Below the pieces are notes generated by a model that ran no database searches, had not been told where the DNA came from, and saw only the letters and a list, made by a program, of their open reading frames with translations. A DNA stretch of 64,000 nt from NCBI GenBank assembly GCA_035582835.1, contig JAYKAV010002308.1, positions 354,071 through 418,070 on the forward strand, written 5' to 3'. A program made the translations under genes and the position numbers. Shown piece by piece: positions 37,400 to 51,498 of this stretch; position 1 is the stretch's first letter; each line of letters opens with the position of its first letter. The stretch is from Phoebastria nigripes. Its lineage: Eukaryota; Chordata; Aves; Procellariiformes; Diomedeidae.

Positions 37400-40300
37400 C
37401 TAGTCAGTTCTTATAGTTATTTGGGAAAGAAGCTTATGCAAAATCATGAGAAATAGCTTAGGCAGATTAGCTTCTGCAGAATTGTTTGAGAAAATTGTGT
37501 CCTGTTGTGTTATTTTTTTTAATATTGAGACAACTACAGGGAGCTGTAGTGCATGGTGAACAAAGAACCATGACAGAAAATGTTTTGTTGTGGCACTTCT
37601 GAGAAATACTGTTGTTGGAGAATAAAATGTGCCTTGTAAGAGATGAGAGGTGGGATCTTGGGCTGAGGAAGCAAGCCTGCTACATATAATTTGCTTTTAT
37701 TCCTCTACATAGGGCTGGACTGCATTGTTTCAGGATGGCGTTTAAGCATTTCATTGTAACTTTGATTTTTGAAAAGCTCTTATATTTAATAATTTTTTAG
37801 CTATGCATGAAAAATAAGAGGGATCCTGTAAGTTGGTACTCTCAAATATGTGGGGTTAATTCCTTAAGTTCTTGGTCATTTGGCTTCTAAAAAAGCAGGG
37901 GCTTTTGGGTATGTGTTTTTTCTTATGCTCTTTGTTGAAGGTCAAGAACATAATCTGTTCCTTAGGAGTACAGTTCTACCTACATTTTAAAGATTCTTCC
38001 TTTTTTCCAGGTATGAGCTCTGTAAATGTTAATTCTCAATATGAGTCTGGTCTTTACCTACATACTCTCATTTTATTTAATCTNGATGAGTCAGGGGAAT
38101 ATTTGCCTAAGCAGAGTAAAGAATCCCAAGGGAAAAGCAAGCTAGGTTGAGGTATGGGAAAGTACTGGGAGGGAAGGGAGCACAGCATTTGGGATATTTT
38201 TTTTTTCTTACTAATCTTTACTTAGTTATATTTTCACTGTCAAGTGAAAATAGTATATTTAGAAATTCTGTGTAGAGCCTGTGTCTCTTTACTTAGACTT
38301 CATGCCCTTAAAGAATTAAATTGTAAATTTATGCTATGAGTACTGGAGAATCGGAGGATTCAACCGTCAAGAGTGGGTCCCAGACAGGATTTTAAACTTC
38401 TNTGAAGGCTCTCATGTAATGCTCAGGCTTTCCAATAGGAAAAAGGCAGGACTACAGCCGTATTAAAAAAGAAATAGTATCTAGATGAAGCTTGTCATAT
38501 TCTAAGAGATGATGTGTATTGTTCCCTGCTGCAGAGCCCCACCCCATACAGGGAAGCAGTCTTAAAAGCATCCCTTCAGATGCAGAGGGACTGGTAGCTT
38601 GTTGCCAAGTCCTCTCATTCATCTACTGATCAAGTTTAACATTTGTTCTAGGAAGAGAAGGAAAAAAGTGAGGGAGGCAAAGGTTTTCCTTCCTTTTTGT
38701 TCTCAAAGTTTTCTCTGTCTTTTAAAGCTGAGTCACAAGGGGAGGAGCATTATAAAATGTGCTGTCTAGTGGCGTCACCTGCATTCTCTGCTCCTTTATT
38801 ATTTCCAGCTGTGCCTCTGTTGTGTTGCATATCTTTTGTAGCTTTTTATTATTTTCTTTTGAGTTCTTTGGTCTAGTATTCTTTGTGTTGTGTGCTTGGT
38901 CCTTTCAGAATGTCTTTTCTCATCTTCCCTGTATCACTACTATCTGATGCGTTATCCATTGCCAAAACACGTGGTGTCTGCATCTGCTCTGACAACAGCA
39001 GGTTGAATGCAAGCAAGATATCATACCCTTATGTGAACATGAAGGCTGTTATAAATTTGCCACTTGAAATTTGTGCGTGAAACAGCATGAAAAGGAAGTT
39101 AGGAGAATGCCATCTCCAATTGGAAGATCTTTCACAGTCCCAGTAAAATTGCAAGCTAAACTGTTATGTATGTTTAACAAGTAATTAACTTTTATATAAT
39201 TACCTGTCTTTAAGGATTAAGTGCGCCATATTTTAAACTGGGAAAACTTTAAAAAATCCAAAATGATCTGCTTCCACTTCAGAATTCCCAGTTACATTGA
39301 CAGTATTTCTGGTAATTAATAAAAAAAACCACACTTGCGGTTTCAGAAAATGTCTCATGCATTGGAGTTTCCTGTTATCAGTCCTGTTNTAGCAGTATAT
39401 TCCTGTTTGTGGAGAAAATGTGACACTTGTGTTTGAGTTTGCATGTGCACTATTTTTAGTGCCTTAAAAACAATATTCCTCTAAAAAACCTGAGAAAAAT
39501 TAACATGGTTATGCTAATTAGGCATTGATTACAGCCACCCACAATAATATTTTTTCTATTGATTTTTATTTGATTACTAACACTTAGACCTGGTTTTCTG
39601 TTGGAAGTCTGCTATTTTTGATGTATTAATATCTATATTTTTCAAAGAGCCTGTCTGGCCAATGTGGCTGTATCACATAATGAAAAAAATTGTTATAACA
39701 AATGTTCATGTATTATGAATGATATGCTGTCAAATGTTATGTAAATACCTGAAGGCTCAATATACTTTCTGCAGATATTAGGGATATGTACCTATTAAAA
39801 AAATACCTATTTTTCCTTTGTGAACAGCTGGTCAGGTATCAGTTTTAAGCTGCTTTTCCCTCTGTTTGGAATAAGAACCCCTTGAGAATGAGTCACAGCA
39901 AATAGGAAGGAGGAATTTAGTAGGTAGATATTGTGTAGATCGTAATATCTTACAGTTAGGATCAAACGATCCTTTTACTTGTTTAGTTTATAAGAATGCT
40001 CTTAGATAAAACCCTTTGGCAAATGGCATCGATTTTGTTTAGTTGCTCAATATGAACATAGTTTAAGGGGGCTTCCTGTATGGAATACAGCTATTGGCTA
40101 CTGAATAACTTTAATGAATTGTAGCACCAACATTAGAATAAATGCAATATATGTAAGTCATTTTACCCTATAGCAGATGGGTGCTTAAGCCTGTGAGAGA
40201 AGATCAATGGAACCATTTAGCTTTTTGTGTTGTTTCAGTGTAGAAAGATAGTCTGTTCCAAATCAAGAGAGAAGTCTGCTAAGAATATTTAGGTTTCATT

Positions 40301-43300
40301 GGAATAAAGCACAGCGTTATATAAGTTCGCATCAAAAGAAGTAGATGTGCTATTCTAAATTCATAACAATTGTGTATTAGTCTGTTTTTAATAATTTTTC
40401 TTTGGCATGTAATCCTGTTTAATTAGATTCTACTCTCTCTGTTGTTTCAAGATTCCATAAACTGGAGTCTTATATACCAGCTGCTAAAGCAGGAGTTACT
40501 GTCTAAATGATATTCACAATGAGTATTTGGAAGGTTTACAATTATACCCTTGCTAATAAATTGTGCTATTTTCCCCAACAGTTTTAAGTGCTAATCTTCA
40601 GAAGGCATTTTAAAATTAGCTAAAATTCTGTCAAGAGATTTACAAAAATTGTTAGCATGAAGATAATTATGTCACAGTCCTTGGACTCCATCTCTGATTG
40701 TGTGCATAAATCAGAAAATGTCAGCTGTGTTTTCCCTTAATAATTATCCTTGCAGCAATATATTACGGTTTAGATTACTATTATCATGTTGCTTTAGGTT
40801 TATAAAACACAAGTTAGTTATTTCTAAAGTCTTCTGCTGATGAAATATTTCACATTTCCAGAATAACAAGTGATTATTGGTGTTAACATTTTATATATCA
40901 ATAAGAAGATCAATATGGAAATAAGCATTCTACACTTTTTATACAGTCCCCCAAAGAAGTCCGGTTTTTTATTACAACTTTGTTAAAGGAGATCAATTCT
41001 ACAGTATGGCCAGCATTTTCAACAGAGCTAGCTAATGTGGTCAGCCTTGTGGCATGTGTGGGACTTGAATTTTTAAGGAATTTTTGGACCAAAATTTGAG
41101 ACTTTTCTTGCTGAATCTGTACAGGATGTAGGTATTTACAGTAGATTCTATAGGTCCCCAACAGTTTTGGCAATCTGTCGTTGGAGCCTACTTCCTTAAA
41201 GGTAACTAATCAAAATATCAGAGGGAGCTACTACATCCTTCAGAATTTGGACCAGGTTGTCTCATTTTAAGCACTCAGAAATCTAGGTACAAATACATTT
41301 AATATGCACATTTTAAAATTTGGCTGCATAAACATTAGAAAATTAAGACACAACATACTCTGTAGGAACCTTTTTCATGGATTATAAAGGATAAAACAGG
41401 AGAAAAATGTATTTGTTTTAGCATTAGCAGCAATAGTAAATACAAACCGAACAGGTGAGAGCTGTTCCATCTTTCAGTTGCAGTACATTCCTTATGTTTA
41501 AAAGACAGAGAACATTTGACAGTAAAAATGTGAGATTTACTTTCACAAATGTTTGGAAAAAACTCAAGCTTTCTAAGAAAATTTCCTAAAACCATGTGGA
41601 AGCAATGAATTCCAAGAATTCGGCAATCCTACTTACCTAAAAACTTCTTTCATGGAAAAGAGATGGTATTTTAAGTAAGGCTTTTGATTTAGCAGTGTAT
41701 CAACTAGTATAAGAGATCTACTCAACTTCAGTGATGCAGGCTGCCTTAGAATAGGTCTTATGCTATTGTCAGATTTTATTTCTCAACTATGTCAAAATGT
41801 GTGTAAGACATTTGTAATACTAACACTTTTGAAAGTCTTATGTGAAGACTTACTTGTATTTCAGGATAGAGGTAAAGTAGCAGGATATGGCTTAGTGTGA
41901 TCCCACTCTCGTTTGACTGGATGGAAGATTTAAGGTTGATTTCAATGGAAGTGGGGTCACTTCTTTTATCAGTACTGTATCGCAGAATGGGCAAGTTTGA
42001 GTTATGGTCTTCTCAAAACTCTGACTCTTAGGCCTGTCATGGCAGAGCAGAGGCAGCAATGCTTTTGTGATTTAAGGAGATCCTCAGTGGTGACACCAGA
42101 CAATAGACTGCTTTTGGTTTCTGAGCTACTTCTGCAAAATTTTGCATTTGACCCAAGAGGCCAAATCAAGAATTGCTTTTCAAATGACTAAGTCAAGCAA
42201 AGAGGGCTTTTCCATCCAAGACAAAAACATATATAAGAAAGCTAAGCTGATGAATGTTTAGAGACGCGTTTTAAAAAGTATAACTTCACTTTTGACAGAA
42301 TCCTAGGTTTTATTTAAAACTAGAGTGATTCTTTATTTATATTCTCCAGTTATGTGAGCTAGCTTGTTACTTCAGCCAGCGTCAGAGTAAGAGTACTTTG
42401 GACTTGGTAGTTGCTGACTTTCCTCAGACTGTTAGAATATTATTATAAAGTTTATGTCATGGTATTATTAATATTATCTCTTACCATAACTGAAAATACA
42501 GAATTACGAGCACATAGTCCTTCCTCCCAAAGCTTGCAGTTTATTTTATTAACAATAATAAATTGCAGTAGGAAAAAAGTCATATTTTTGTGGTTATGGG
42601 AGGAAAAGCTTTTCAATTTGTTCATTAATCTTCCTTCTTCCTCATCTTCATACATTCATCATTCATCTTTCTCATTTCTGATTAGATGTTCCATCAGTAT
42701 GCTATGTGTGATGCCACAGATGTTTGTGGATATCCAGTCTACATCTCCCTTTTAAACTAGTTGTCATGTAGTTTTAGTTAAGATCTCATATGATAAATAA
42801 GCCATTTATTTATATATAAAATCTCTTCCCCACTCTCTTGCATTTTGGTTCATTTAAAAACCTCAAAGTATTTATGCTAGAATCCTTTAAGAAGCAGTAT
42901 TTAGACTTTTGTGGCTTTTTGACATGCAATGGTAGTTTGACTTATGATGATCATGTCCCTAATTGCATCACTGTACTTATTTTTCCTCCTGAACTTCTCA
43001 AAGGTGATATTTAATTTAGTATCATACAGCACTATAGATCTGCCAACAGCGATAACGTATAGAGTACTATATAATTATTGAATCATAGAGTTAAAACTTC
43101 CAAACTTTATCTATACCCACAGAAAATCACTTGGCAGTAAGCTACCAAAACCAATTTTTTTCATTGCTTCTGTTTTGATTTTTTTACTTTAGCTGCTGCT
43201 CAAAGTGAAATACTTGGGAATTTAATTGCTCATTATACTTAAACCTGTGAAGTATTATAGGCCAAAACGTACTGCCCTGTGCAAGATGTTTATAGATATT

Positions 43301-46073
43301 AATCTATTTGGTAGCACGGATAATAGAATAAGCTCAATTTTTGCTACTGATTTAATACTTAAGAATGTTAAGCTCACCCTGGTCATGGTCTACCGAAGTT
43401 TCATCATTTCCTAGACATATTCTTCACAGTATTCTCATGCTCACAGCTTCATTCATATTGGTAGCCCTTCTTATAAACTGATATCCTGTCAGACGATCTA
43501 CAAATGTAGTGTGCGAGCTGATACTCAGACCCATGAAGAAGTGGCATCTATACACTTGTAGCTATGCTTATATTTGGTACTTCAGACACCCTATCCTCTT
43601 TTTTCTGAGAGGTTCCAACATACTGTTTTGGATGATTGCAGCTCTAACTGGAAAGCAGTGGATATGGTCAATATTTGCTCACTCACTGGTTCAGTATGCG
43701 TGTAGTAACTGATGACATAGTACTATGAGGTCATCTTCCTTCAGGATTTTGCATCTGGCTCAGCTTTTAGTTCATTTTTTCCTAATGGTGAAGTTACTTG
43801 CTCTCCAACTGCCGTACCTTGGATGAGAGCTATTTGGCTGAAAGTAGCTGAGAAAGATACTGTCCAGAAACAATTCTCAGAAATGGTAGAAGTAAGTTCA
43901 TCTTCTTGCCAAATGAATTGGTACAATATCTATTATTTGAGTCCATAAAATTTGTTCCATTTTTTGTTCTGGGTTATCTATTCATTTTTGCATTGGGTTT
44001 ATAGTTGAGAGGGAGTATTTGTGTATGTAAGGCTACATGATCACAACATTTTCTTTAGATATGAGCCACCTTTGTTGCCCTTCAGCTGATTAACACAGTA
44101 TGGTCTATATAGACAAAGAAATACCAGCTGAACTTACTCTTTTCAGCATTTTCCACATGGAGAGCATCAGTTATTTGAGCTTGTACTATATAGGGAAGAT
44201 TTAGTTGTGTTCGATAAAAATCTTGTGTGCTTTGGATCCTCTGTCATTTCTACATGCTTTATACCACAAGGTCAAGAGAAATAAACTGTGTGATGCTCAG
44301 ATTTTCTGAACCTGTCCTGAGATGCTGGTGGCACAGGATTGTTAAAACATGGGCTTTCCTCTTTCGGCGCTTGGAGCAATATTCCAAATGGTGTTTCCTT
44401 TGGTCTGTTTTCCTGGAGGATGCGAGGTTTGATTTTTTGCTTGCACAGATACTTTCAGTTTAGTACTGATGAATCAGGAATTCTTTATTAATTAGTATTG
44501 TCAATTTGGATTTCTTTTGTGTTTTTTAAATGACTGACCTGCCTGTATGTGCTTGGAGCTGAAGGTAATATATGCTGATCTAAATAATGGAATACTTCAT
44601 TGTAGAGCTTCCCTGTCTTTCTCGTGTAATCCCTTTGAGTTTTTGACTAGGATTTTGCCATACAAAGTACAGCTGATTGTAACGATATAAACAAAGCTGA
44701 TATAAACAAAGAAAAAATATCAGATTAGCCATGGGATAAGATTTACTACTCATACTTAAGATATGCATCATTTTTTATAAGGGAGAGAAAAGATTGCAAA
44801 AGTTCCAAATGTAACTTTGTTTGTTTCTCCTGATTGTTAAAGCATTAAAACTTTGTATTAAAAAGTCTATAATCTTATTTAAAAATAATGATAGTTTAAA
44901 TGTTAATTGGACAAGCTAAAATGTCTTGTTAGGTCATTTACAAATATCTAATTATTTCCTTTCCAGTAATGCTTTTGTAGCCTCAAATTGAATGTCATTA
45001 TAAAAATAAAGAATCAATGCACAAAAGAAATAACAATAGGTAATTTTTATTGTATTTATTCTAACTATCTTTAAAATGTGGACTTGAAAATTAATTTGGA
45101 TATTAAAAACTGTGAAAGCAATATGACCAAATAATAGTGCACATATTTTCTTTAAAGCTACTGCATAAAGAGCCCGACAATCCTGCCTTCAAGGCTGTTA
45201 GCAATAGTAACTGTTATGCTTGTAACTTACGTTTCTTTTACACCCGTATGGCAAAATTATGCCTCCCAGAGGTAAGTTTTGGTATTGGAGAAAGGTGCTG
45301 CAGAGAACAGGGGTAACCTAAAAGGCTCCTGTATTGACGAAGACTCAAGAGAATATAAAAATCCTATGGATGATGCAGATGATCAGAGAATTCTTGTTTG
45401 CTGGTATTTTACACTCACTTTGCACAGATACAAATTTCTGCATCTCCAGCAGAATTTCTCCAGCATCTTCTGAATCAATTTTACTGCCCTTTTGGGAGCA
45501 GAAGAAAAGGATCAGCACTCTGGAGTAATGGAACCAGTCACACATTTAATAATAATTAACAGAATATAGCGAAATTTTATTTCATTTATTGTCACAAAAT
45601 TGTTGGCTTCATATTATTTTTAGAAATACTGGTGAGCTTTAATCTGGAAAAAACATTAAGTGGTTGAGGTGTCTATAAACAATTAATCTTTTCAGTTTCT
45701 GTTATGTTTTAAAAATTAAATTAAATATGAATTAAATATGATTGGTTTGTTCCAACAACACTGCCTGTTTCGTTGGGACAGAATTTATAACTTTTATTAT
45801 AATTCTAAAATGCACATTTAGGTTTCTATTCTCATCTCTGTGTGTATAGTAGCTTTGTAGCCTTGCATACTGATAAAGGAAAAATTTATTTTTTCTTTCA
45901 AAGAAGAAAAAAGTAAAAGTTCTATACATTTCATTATGGGACATTTATAAGATGATTTCCATGACAACCATATAATAAGATTCATGTTTACTTTGTTTCT
46001 GAGTTCTCAATGTCTTTTTAATGACTCCTGTGTAATTAAAACAGAATGCATAATTTGAGGTTACATAATATAA

Positions 46074-46247
<174 letters not shown>

Positions 46248-46256
46248 TAAGTCTGG

Positions 46257-46270
46257 GTCACCATAGCAAC
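46257..46270. promoter_or_regulatory. RFX X-box next to exon 3 donor
   Basis: GTCACCATAGCAAC matches the 14-base X-box consensus (GTNRCC, two bases, RGYAAC) exactly. It begins 11 bases into intron 3, so it could equally be conserved as splice-flanking sequence or be chance. Confidence 0.4.
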
Positions 46271-47216
46271 AGTCACAGATGTGGTAAAGAAAGAGTCATT
46301 CTTCATTATTGGGGGAACAAATGAGTTCATTGCCACCATTCAGCTCTATTCTCTAAGGTATTAATTTGTCAGTAGAGAGGCTTCCCTGGAGGCTGTACTT
46401 TGGTTTTGAAGCTGCATAAATGTTAAGCCTGACTGCACAGTAAAAAACGTAAATGTTTAATTTGTTATTTAAAATGCTTAAGGGGTGCCTTGCTTTATAT
46501 TTATACTAAACTGTGAGTGAATGAAAATATTGTTCATCTAAATTCTGTAAGTGTTAAAGCAATTGTACAATGCTGTTTGAACAAACCTGTGTTTACTTTT
46601 AAATTGGATTTGATTTTTATGTATGTAGTTCCTGTGTACTCTGATTTTATCACCAGATAAAACATGATTTTGGTTTTGCTAATGGAATGTTAAAATCTAT
46701 CTATTGTATATTTGTATATTGTCAAGATGTATATTTTGCTTAATATCCCCATATCATTGCGCTTAATGCTTATTAGAGGAGGTTAAAATTAGTCAGTATA
46801 TGAATCTTCTGTCACCCTTACTTGCACTGTAGAGTATCTGGGTACAGGACTCCAAAGAAACTTGCAAGCTATAGTACTTGGAAAAGGGAATGATTACTAT
46901 GCTGAAAGGTGGTGGAATCAAAGACAGATTTTCTAAAGTAACTCACTGAATAATCAGGAAGACGTTAATTATAGTTTTATCTGTGGATCAGAAAATTATA
47001 GTAACCTGTACTTTTAAAGGTTTTGAAAGTCGGATAGTAAAATGTAATGATGCAAACGTAGTGCTTCATTTCACTTGCCTGATATCAGAGTAACTTCTTA
47101 GACTTGTACTAGCACAGTAAAAGTAAAAACAACAACAAAAAATATTGAGAATCTTCTTGAAAAACTAATTACACCCATTTGCTTTGATTGTGTTCATAAT
47201 CCCTTTAAATTTATGG

Positions 47217-47221
47217 ATGTG
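47217..47221. repeat. Target-site duplication, LTR copy 2 (left)
   Basis: ATGTG directly before the LTR, repeated exactly at 47818-47822. Confidence 0.9.
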
Positions 47222-47817
47222 TGTCATGGTTTAACCCCAGCTGGCAACTAAGCACCACACAGCCGCTCGCTCACTCCCTCCCCTAGCAGGATAGGGGAAG
47301 AGAATTGGAAGGGTAAAAGTGAGAAAACTCCTGGGTTGACATCAGAACAGTTTAATAATTAAAATAAAATAAAATATAATAATAATAATAAATTGTAATG
47401 AAAAGGAAAATAACAGAGAGAGAGAAATAAAACCCAAGAAAGACAAGTGATGCAAATGAAAACAATTGCTCACCAGCAACTGACAGATGCCCAGCCAGTC
47501 CCCGAGCAGTGGCCATGCAGCCAACCTTCCCCCTAGTTTATTGCTGAGCATGACGTCATATGGTATGGAATATCCCTTTGGTCGGTTGGGGTCAGCTGTC
47601 CTGGCTGTGTCCCCTCCCAGCTTCTTGTGCACCCCCAGCCTCCTCGCTGGTGGGGTGGGGTGAGGAGCAGAAAAGGCCTTGACTCTGTGTAAGCCCTGCT
47701 CAGCAATAACTAAAACATCCCTGTGTTATCAACACTGTTTCCAGCACAAATCTAAAACATAGCCCCATACTAGCTCCTATGAAGAAAATTAACTCTACCC
47801 CAGCCAAAACGAGCACA
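47222..47817 (-). mobile_element. Solo LTR of the same endogenous retrovirus family (copy 2)
   Basis: This 596-bp element begins TGTCATGG and ends GCACA. It is bounded by a perfect 5-bp duplication, ATGTG, at 47217-47221 and 47818-47822. It has no internal retroviral sequence. Most of its right half (minus-strand U3) is nearly identical to copy 1, including the TGACGTCA palindrome (47551-47558). The TATA-like box of copy 1 reads TTTATTG here and is probably lost. The middle carries an AT-rich microsatellite (47354-47393) absent from copy 1. The different duplications show that the two LTRs are independent insertions and not the ends of one provirus. It lies about 1 kb downstream of exon 3, antisense to DPYD. 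Confidence 0.93.
47354..47393. repeat. AAAAT/AAT microsatellite inside LTR copy 2
   Basis: Repeats of AAAAT pass into about five AAT units near the expected minus-strand poly(A) region of the LTR. It is likely polymorphic in length. Confidence 0.8.
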
Positions 47818-47822
47818 ATGTG
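47818..47822. repeat. Target-site duplication, LTR copy 2 (right)
   Basis: ATGTG directly after the LTR, the partner of 47217-47221. Confidence 0.9.
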
Positions 47823-50461
47823 TGTGAATGACTTTATTTGCATGACTCTGACTTTACGTTCATGACACTCTTGTCTCACGTACACTGCTATGAATAAGTG
47901 TTTGTAAAGGTATTCTGACTTGAAATGCAACCTGCCTCTTTTGAAGCCTTTCTTGTTACCCCTAAATTATATTCTTTCCTTTCTGAACATTTCAACTACT
48001 AGTGTTGCATATAACTGTAAAAATAATGGCATTCACCTTTCTAATTGTGATTTCTTGCTTTTTGCTTGTTTTGCTGCATACATGTAGGGTTTCCTCCCCA
48101 TGTGGTCGGTCATTTGCGTATGTAAATCTTTCGTGTAGCGCCAGTAAATGGAAAGTGATTTAAAATAACAATTTGAGGAACTTTTGGCATATGAAGCTAC
48201 TTTTAGTATTTTCAACAAATTGGATTTCAAGTTGCTGCTCTCCTGTAACAATGTTCCATGGGTGGGTTTGCGGTGTTTTGCGATACATGACTCAGCAGAG
48301 TTAATCTTTTAAAAACTTGGGAGCTGACAGCTCTTTGGTGATAAACATTTGCTAGCAAACGGAGCTTTGGCATTTCAAAGGTCATGTTTCTGTTACAAGG
48401 ACTGTGTAGAAGATTCTCATGATTCTATCCTGTGCATACAATAAAAAGCACTTTACTACCTCATAAATTTGTATCCTGGCTATTTCTGCTAGTGTACAAG
48501 CCATTCTGAGAAATAGTTATTGATTGTGAAGTGTGACAGATATTGTGCAGTGCTGGAATTCTCTTAATTGCAGTCAATATTATATGGTTGATTTTTTTCT
48601 TAGTTGTCTTTATGGAGGTGAAGAAAATACCTGACTTACTAAATTAAGACCGTAGTATGTTTTTATAATGTACTTGAATAACACATAAAAGGTGCAAAAT
48701 GTTAATTTAGAGAGGTATATGCATGTAGGTGTACATATTTTTCTAAATGTGTGTAAAAGACTTGTTATTTTAGGCTGTACAGTTCTTTCAACTGCTACAT
48801 AGTCACCCCATATCCTTGGTGGCTGCATTTTTCTATTTGGATCCCAAGATTATCTGTAGCAATTGTAATTCAAATGGTACATTTTGACAGATTAAAGTTC
48901 ACTTTGCTTTCCCATAATTATAGTGGACATCGGACCAGGCGTGGGAGGACATAGATTTGCTGGCCTCAGTATTACGAGATACCTGCCTCCTTTTGGTAAG
49001 GGAAGCATGTGGAGAGGGTTGCACATTGCAGAAAGGCACTAAAATCATGTGGGCATGAAAACAACAACAAAAAAATCCTAGTTGGATAGCTAAGCGGATA
49101 TATGTGGATCTCAGATGAGCCTTAAGTTGAGTGGGCAGTCTGCCCAAATCCTCTCTGATTTCCCAGAGTGGTACTACTGGTCTGCCAGATGAGAGATGCA
49201 ATGAACATTTTTCCCCAGTGCTCCTGTTTGGAACGAGACCTTCCGTTTTAACTTTCTCTTTGAGAAAAATGGTCAATTTAATATGGGTTTCAGTACATTT
49301 CTAGTCTATCAATATCACTGTGCTCTGCATAAACAAATACTAATATCCAAGAAGGGTCTTGTTCTTTTTCCAGCTCTTCAGAAACTGAATGGTATTCAAA
49401 TTAAGGATTACATGAAAATCATCTTTCTTGTTTATGTATATAGATGTATGCAAAATAAACTTTCTGAAGGGTTTTGAAATGATCGTAGAGCATATGAACT
49501 TTCTCTAGTTCTACTTTACATATTGTTTTAGACCTTGAATGAGCTAATGAGCTGTTAGTAGTTTGCCATTACTCAGTGTATAAAGAGTGGTATTGTAAGA
49601 ATTTGGTTCACTTATGATTGCACTTAAAATCATAAAGCATTCAATTCAGTTAATGTTTTGCTTATTTTGTTAATATACTCCAAATGGTTTATTTATTATT
49701 ATATTTTAATGCAACTGCAAAGCTTAAGTAAACAATAAAAATACATTAGTATTTTGAATTGGGGTTTATATTGCTTTACATACTATTGCTTTACATACCT
49801 TGAATGTGTATATGATAATTTAATTGGGTATTTTATGTAGTAACTTGGCAGAAAAATAGCATAGATATATGCCTATAATGTCAGGTTGCATAAGTAAGAG
49901 CATTAAGCTTTTGTTAAACAGGGCACAATTAGTTCTTAATATATAATCACTGTAAAAAATCTGGATCCTGATCCTCAGTAAAGCTTCATCTAGAAATCTA
50001 AAGGAGCTTTTAGACTGGTTTGGCTGCTATGAGGAGATAAGTATTTGAGGAGGAGGAAGTGGCATAGCTAACTGTATGCTGACCCTGGTAGTCTTTTCAT
50101 AGGTGGCAAAACCAGAATGTGGACTGCTGCAGTAACCATTCCTCTGGGAAAGTAGCCTTGAGGAGTCTTAAAAATAAAGAAACCACACTGAAAACCCCCC
50201 CAAACTATAAAGTAACTTTCAGTAGAAGTGCGGAAGAAATCCAAAACTAATTATTAATATCAATTTAGAAGAAAACAGGGTTTAGGGAGTTACTGGGTTT
50301 AACAAGGTGAAGGACAAATTTCAGAAAGCAACAGACGTCAGCTGAAAGGAAGGGAAGTTTTTTTCCACTGAATGGGTTCACTCACTTTGTGTACAGGCAT
50401 CCGTTGTTATCAAGAGAGAGAATCACGGACTCGCTGAAGTTGGAAGGGACTGTTGGAGATG

Positions 50462-50469
50462 ATCTAAAC
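50462..50469. repeat. 8-bp target-site duplication of the hAT element (left)
   Basis: ATCTAAAC, matching 50759-50766 (ATCTAGAC) at seven of eight bases. The right copy fits the usual CR1 sequence, so the left copy carries the later change. Confidence 0.82.
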
Positions 50470-50758
50470 CAGTGGTCTCCAAACTTTTTTGATTGTGCAC
50501 CAGCAAAATGTTTTTGAGCACGTACCCCCAGTACATGTATGTTTATTTCTTTATAAATTATATACATGTACCACTGTACTAATATATTATGTGCATTATA
50601 AAACACATACAAGAATAGAAATTAAAAAAGGATGAGATAAAGATGAAATAAACACTACTTAATGTTTAAAAAAAATTTATTTCTTAATGGTACAAAAATT
50701 ATTTTCTTCCTACATCCAAGTGGATTGTCTTGCGCACACTCCACTTTGGAGATCACTG
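50470..50758. mobile_element. Non-autonomous hAT DNA transposon (MITE)
   Basis: This 289-bp insert splits the CR1 3' region. It has terminal inverted repeats of the hAT type: the left end starts CAGTGGTCTCCAAA and the right end, read inverted, starts CAGTGATCTCCAAA. Further inside, GTGCA is matched by GTGCGCA. An 8-bp duplication flanks it (ATCTAAAC at 50462-50469 and ATCTAGAC at 50759-50766, one mismatch), the length hAT transposases produce. The right-hand copy continues the expected CR1 sequence. The interior is AT-rich and has no transposase frame, so it was mobilised in trans. The ends resemble Charlie-type hATs; the exact family is not known to me. Confidence 0.88.
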
Positions 50759-50766
50759 ATCTAGAC
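50759..50766. repeat. 8-bp target-site duplication of the hAT element (right)
   Basis: ATCTAGAC, partner of 50462-50469. Confidence 0.82.
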
Positions 50767-51472
50767 CAGCTTTCCTGCTCAGAGCAGGGTCAAGTAGAGC
50801 AGGTTGCTCAGGGCTGTGTCCAGCCAGGTTTTGTATATCTCCAAGGATAGAGACTCCACAGACTCTCTGGGCAAACATCCTCACAATAAGCAACAACAAA
50901 ACCCAAACAAAAAACCCCAACACCACCACGCCCCCGCCTTTTTTTTCCACTGGAATTCCTTGTGTTTCAGCTTGTGCCTGTTGTTTCTTGCCCTTTCACT
51001 GGGCACCACTAAGAAGAGTCTGGCTCTGTTGTCTTTATTCCCTCCCATCAGGTATTTATATCTATTGATAAGATTCCCCCCGAGCCTTAGCTGCTTCCAG
51101 CTCTTCCCCAGCTCTCTCAGCCTTTCCTCATGTGACAGATGCTCCAGTCCCTTAATCACCTCAGTGGCCCTTTGCTGGACTCGCTCCGCTGTCTGTGCCT
51201 CTCTTGTCCTGGGGAGCCCAGCACAGGACACAGCACTCCAGGTGTGTCTCACCAGTGCTGGGCAGCAGAGGAGAATGTCCTCTCTCGACCTGCTGGTGAT
51301 GCTCTATCTAACACAGCCCAGGATGCCACTGGCCTTTGCTGCAAGGACTGGCTCATGTCAGCTTGTCCTCCAGGACCCCCAGGGCCTTTTCTGCAAAGCT
51401 GCTTTCCAGCTGGTTGGCCCCAGCCTGTACTGGTGCCTGGGATTGTTCGCCCCCAGAGGCAGGACTTCACTT

Positions 51473-51498
51473 GTCTGTCTGTCTGTCTCTCTCTCTCT
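51473..51498. repeat. CTGT/CT microsatellite within CR1
   Basis: Three to four TGTC/CTGT units run into (CT)n in place of the usual CR1 sequence just before the conserved AACTTCATGAGGTT block. It is an insertion or expansion specific to this copy. Confidence 0.75.
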
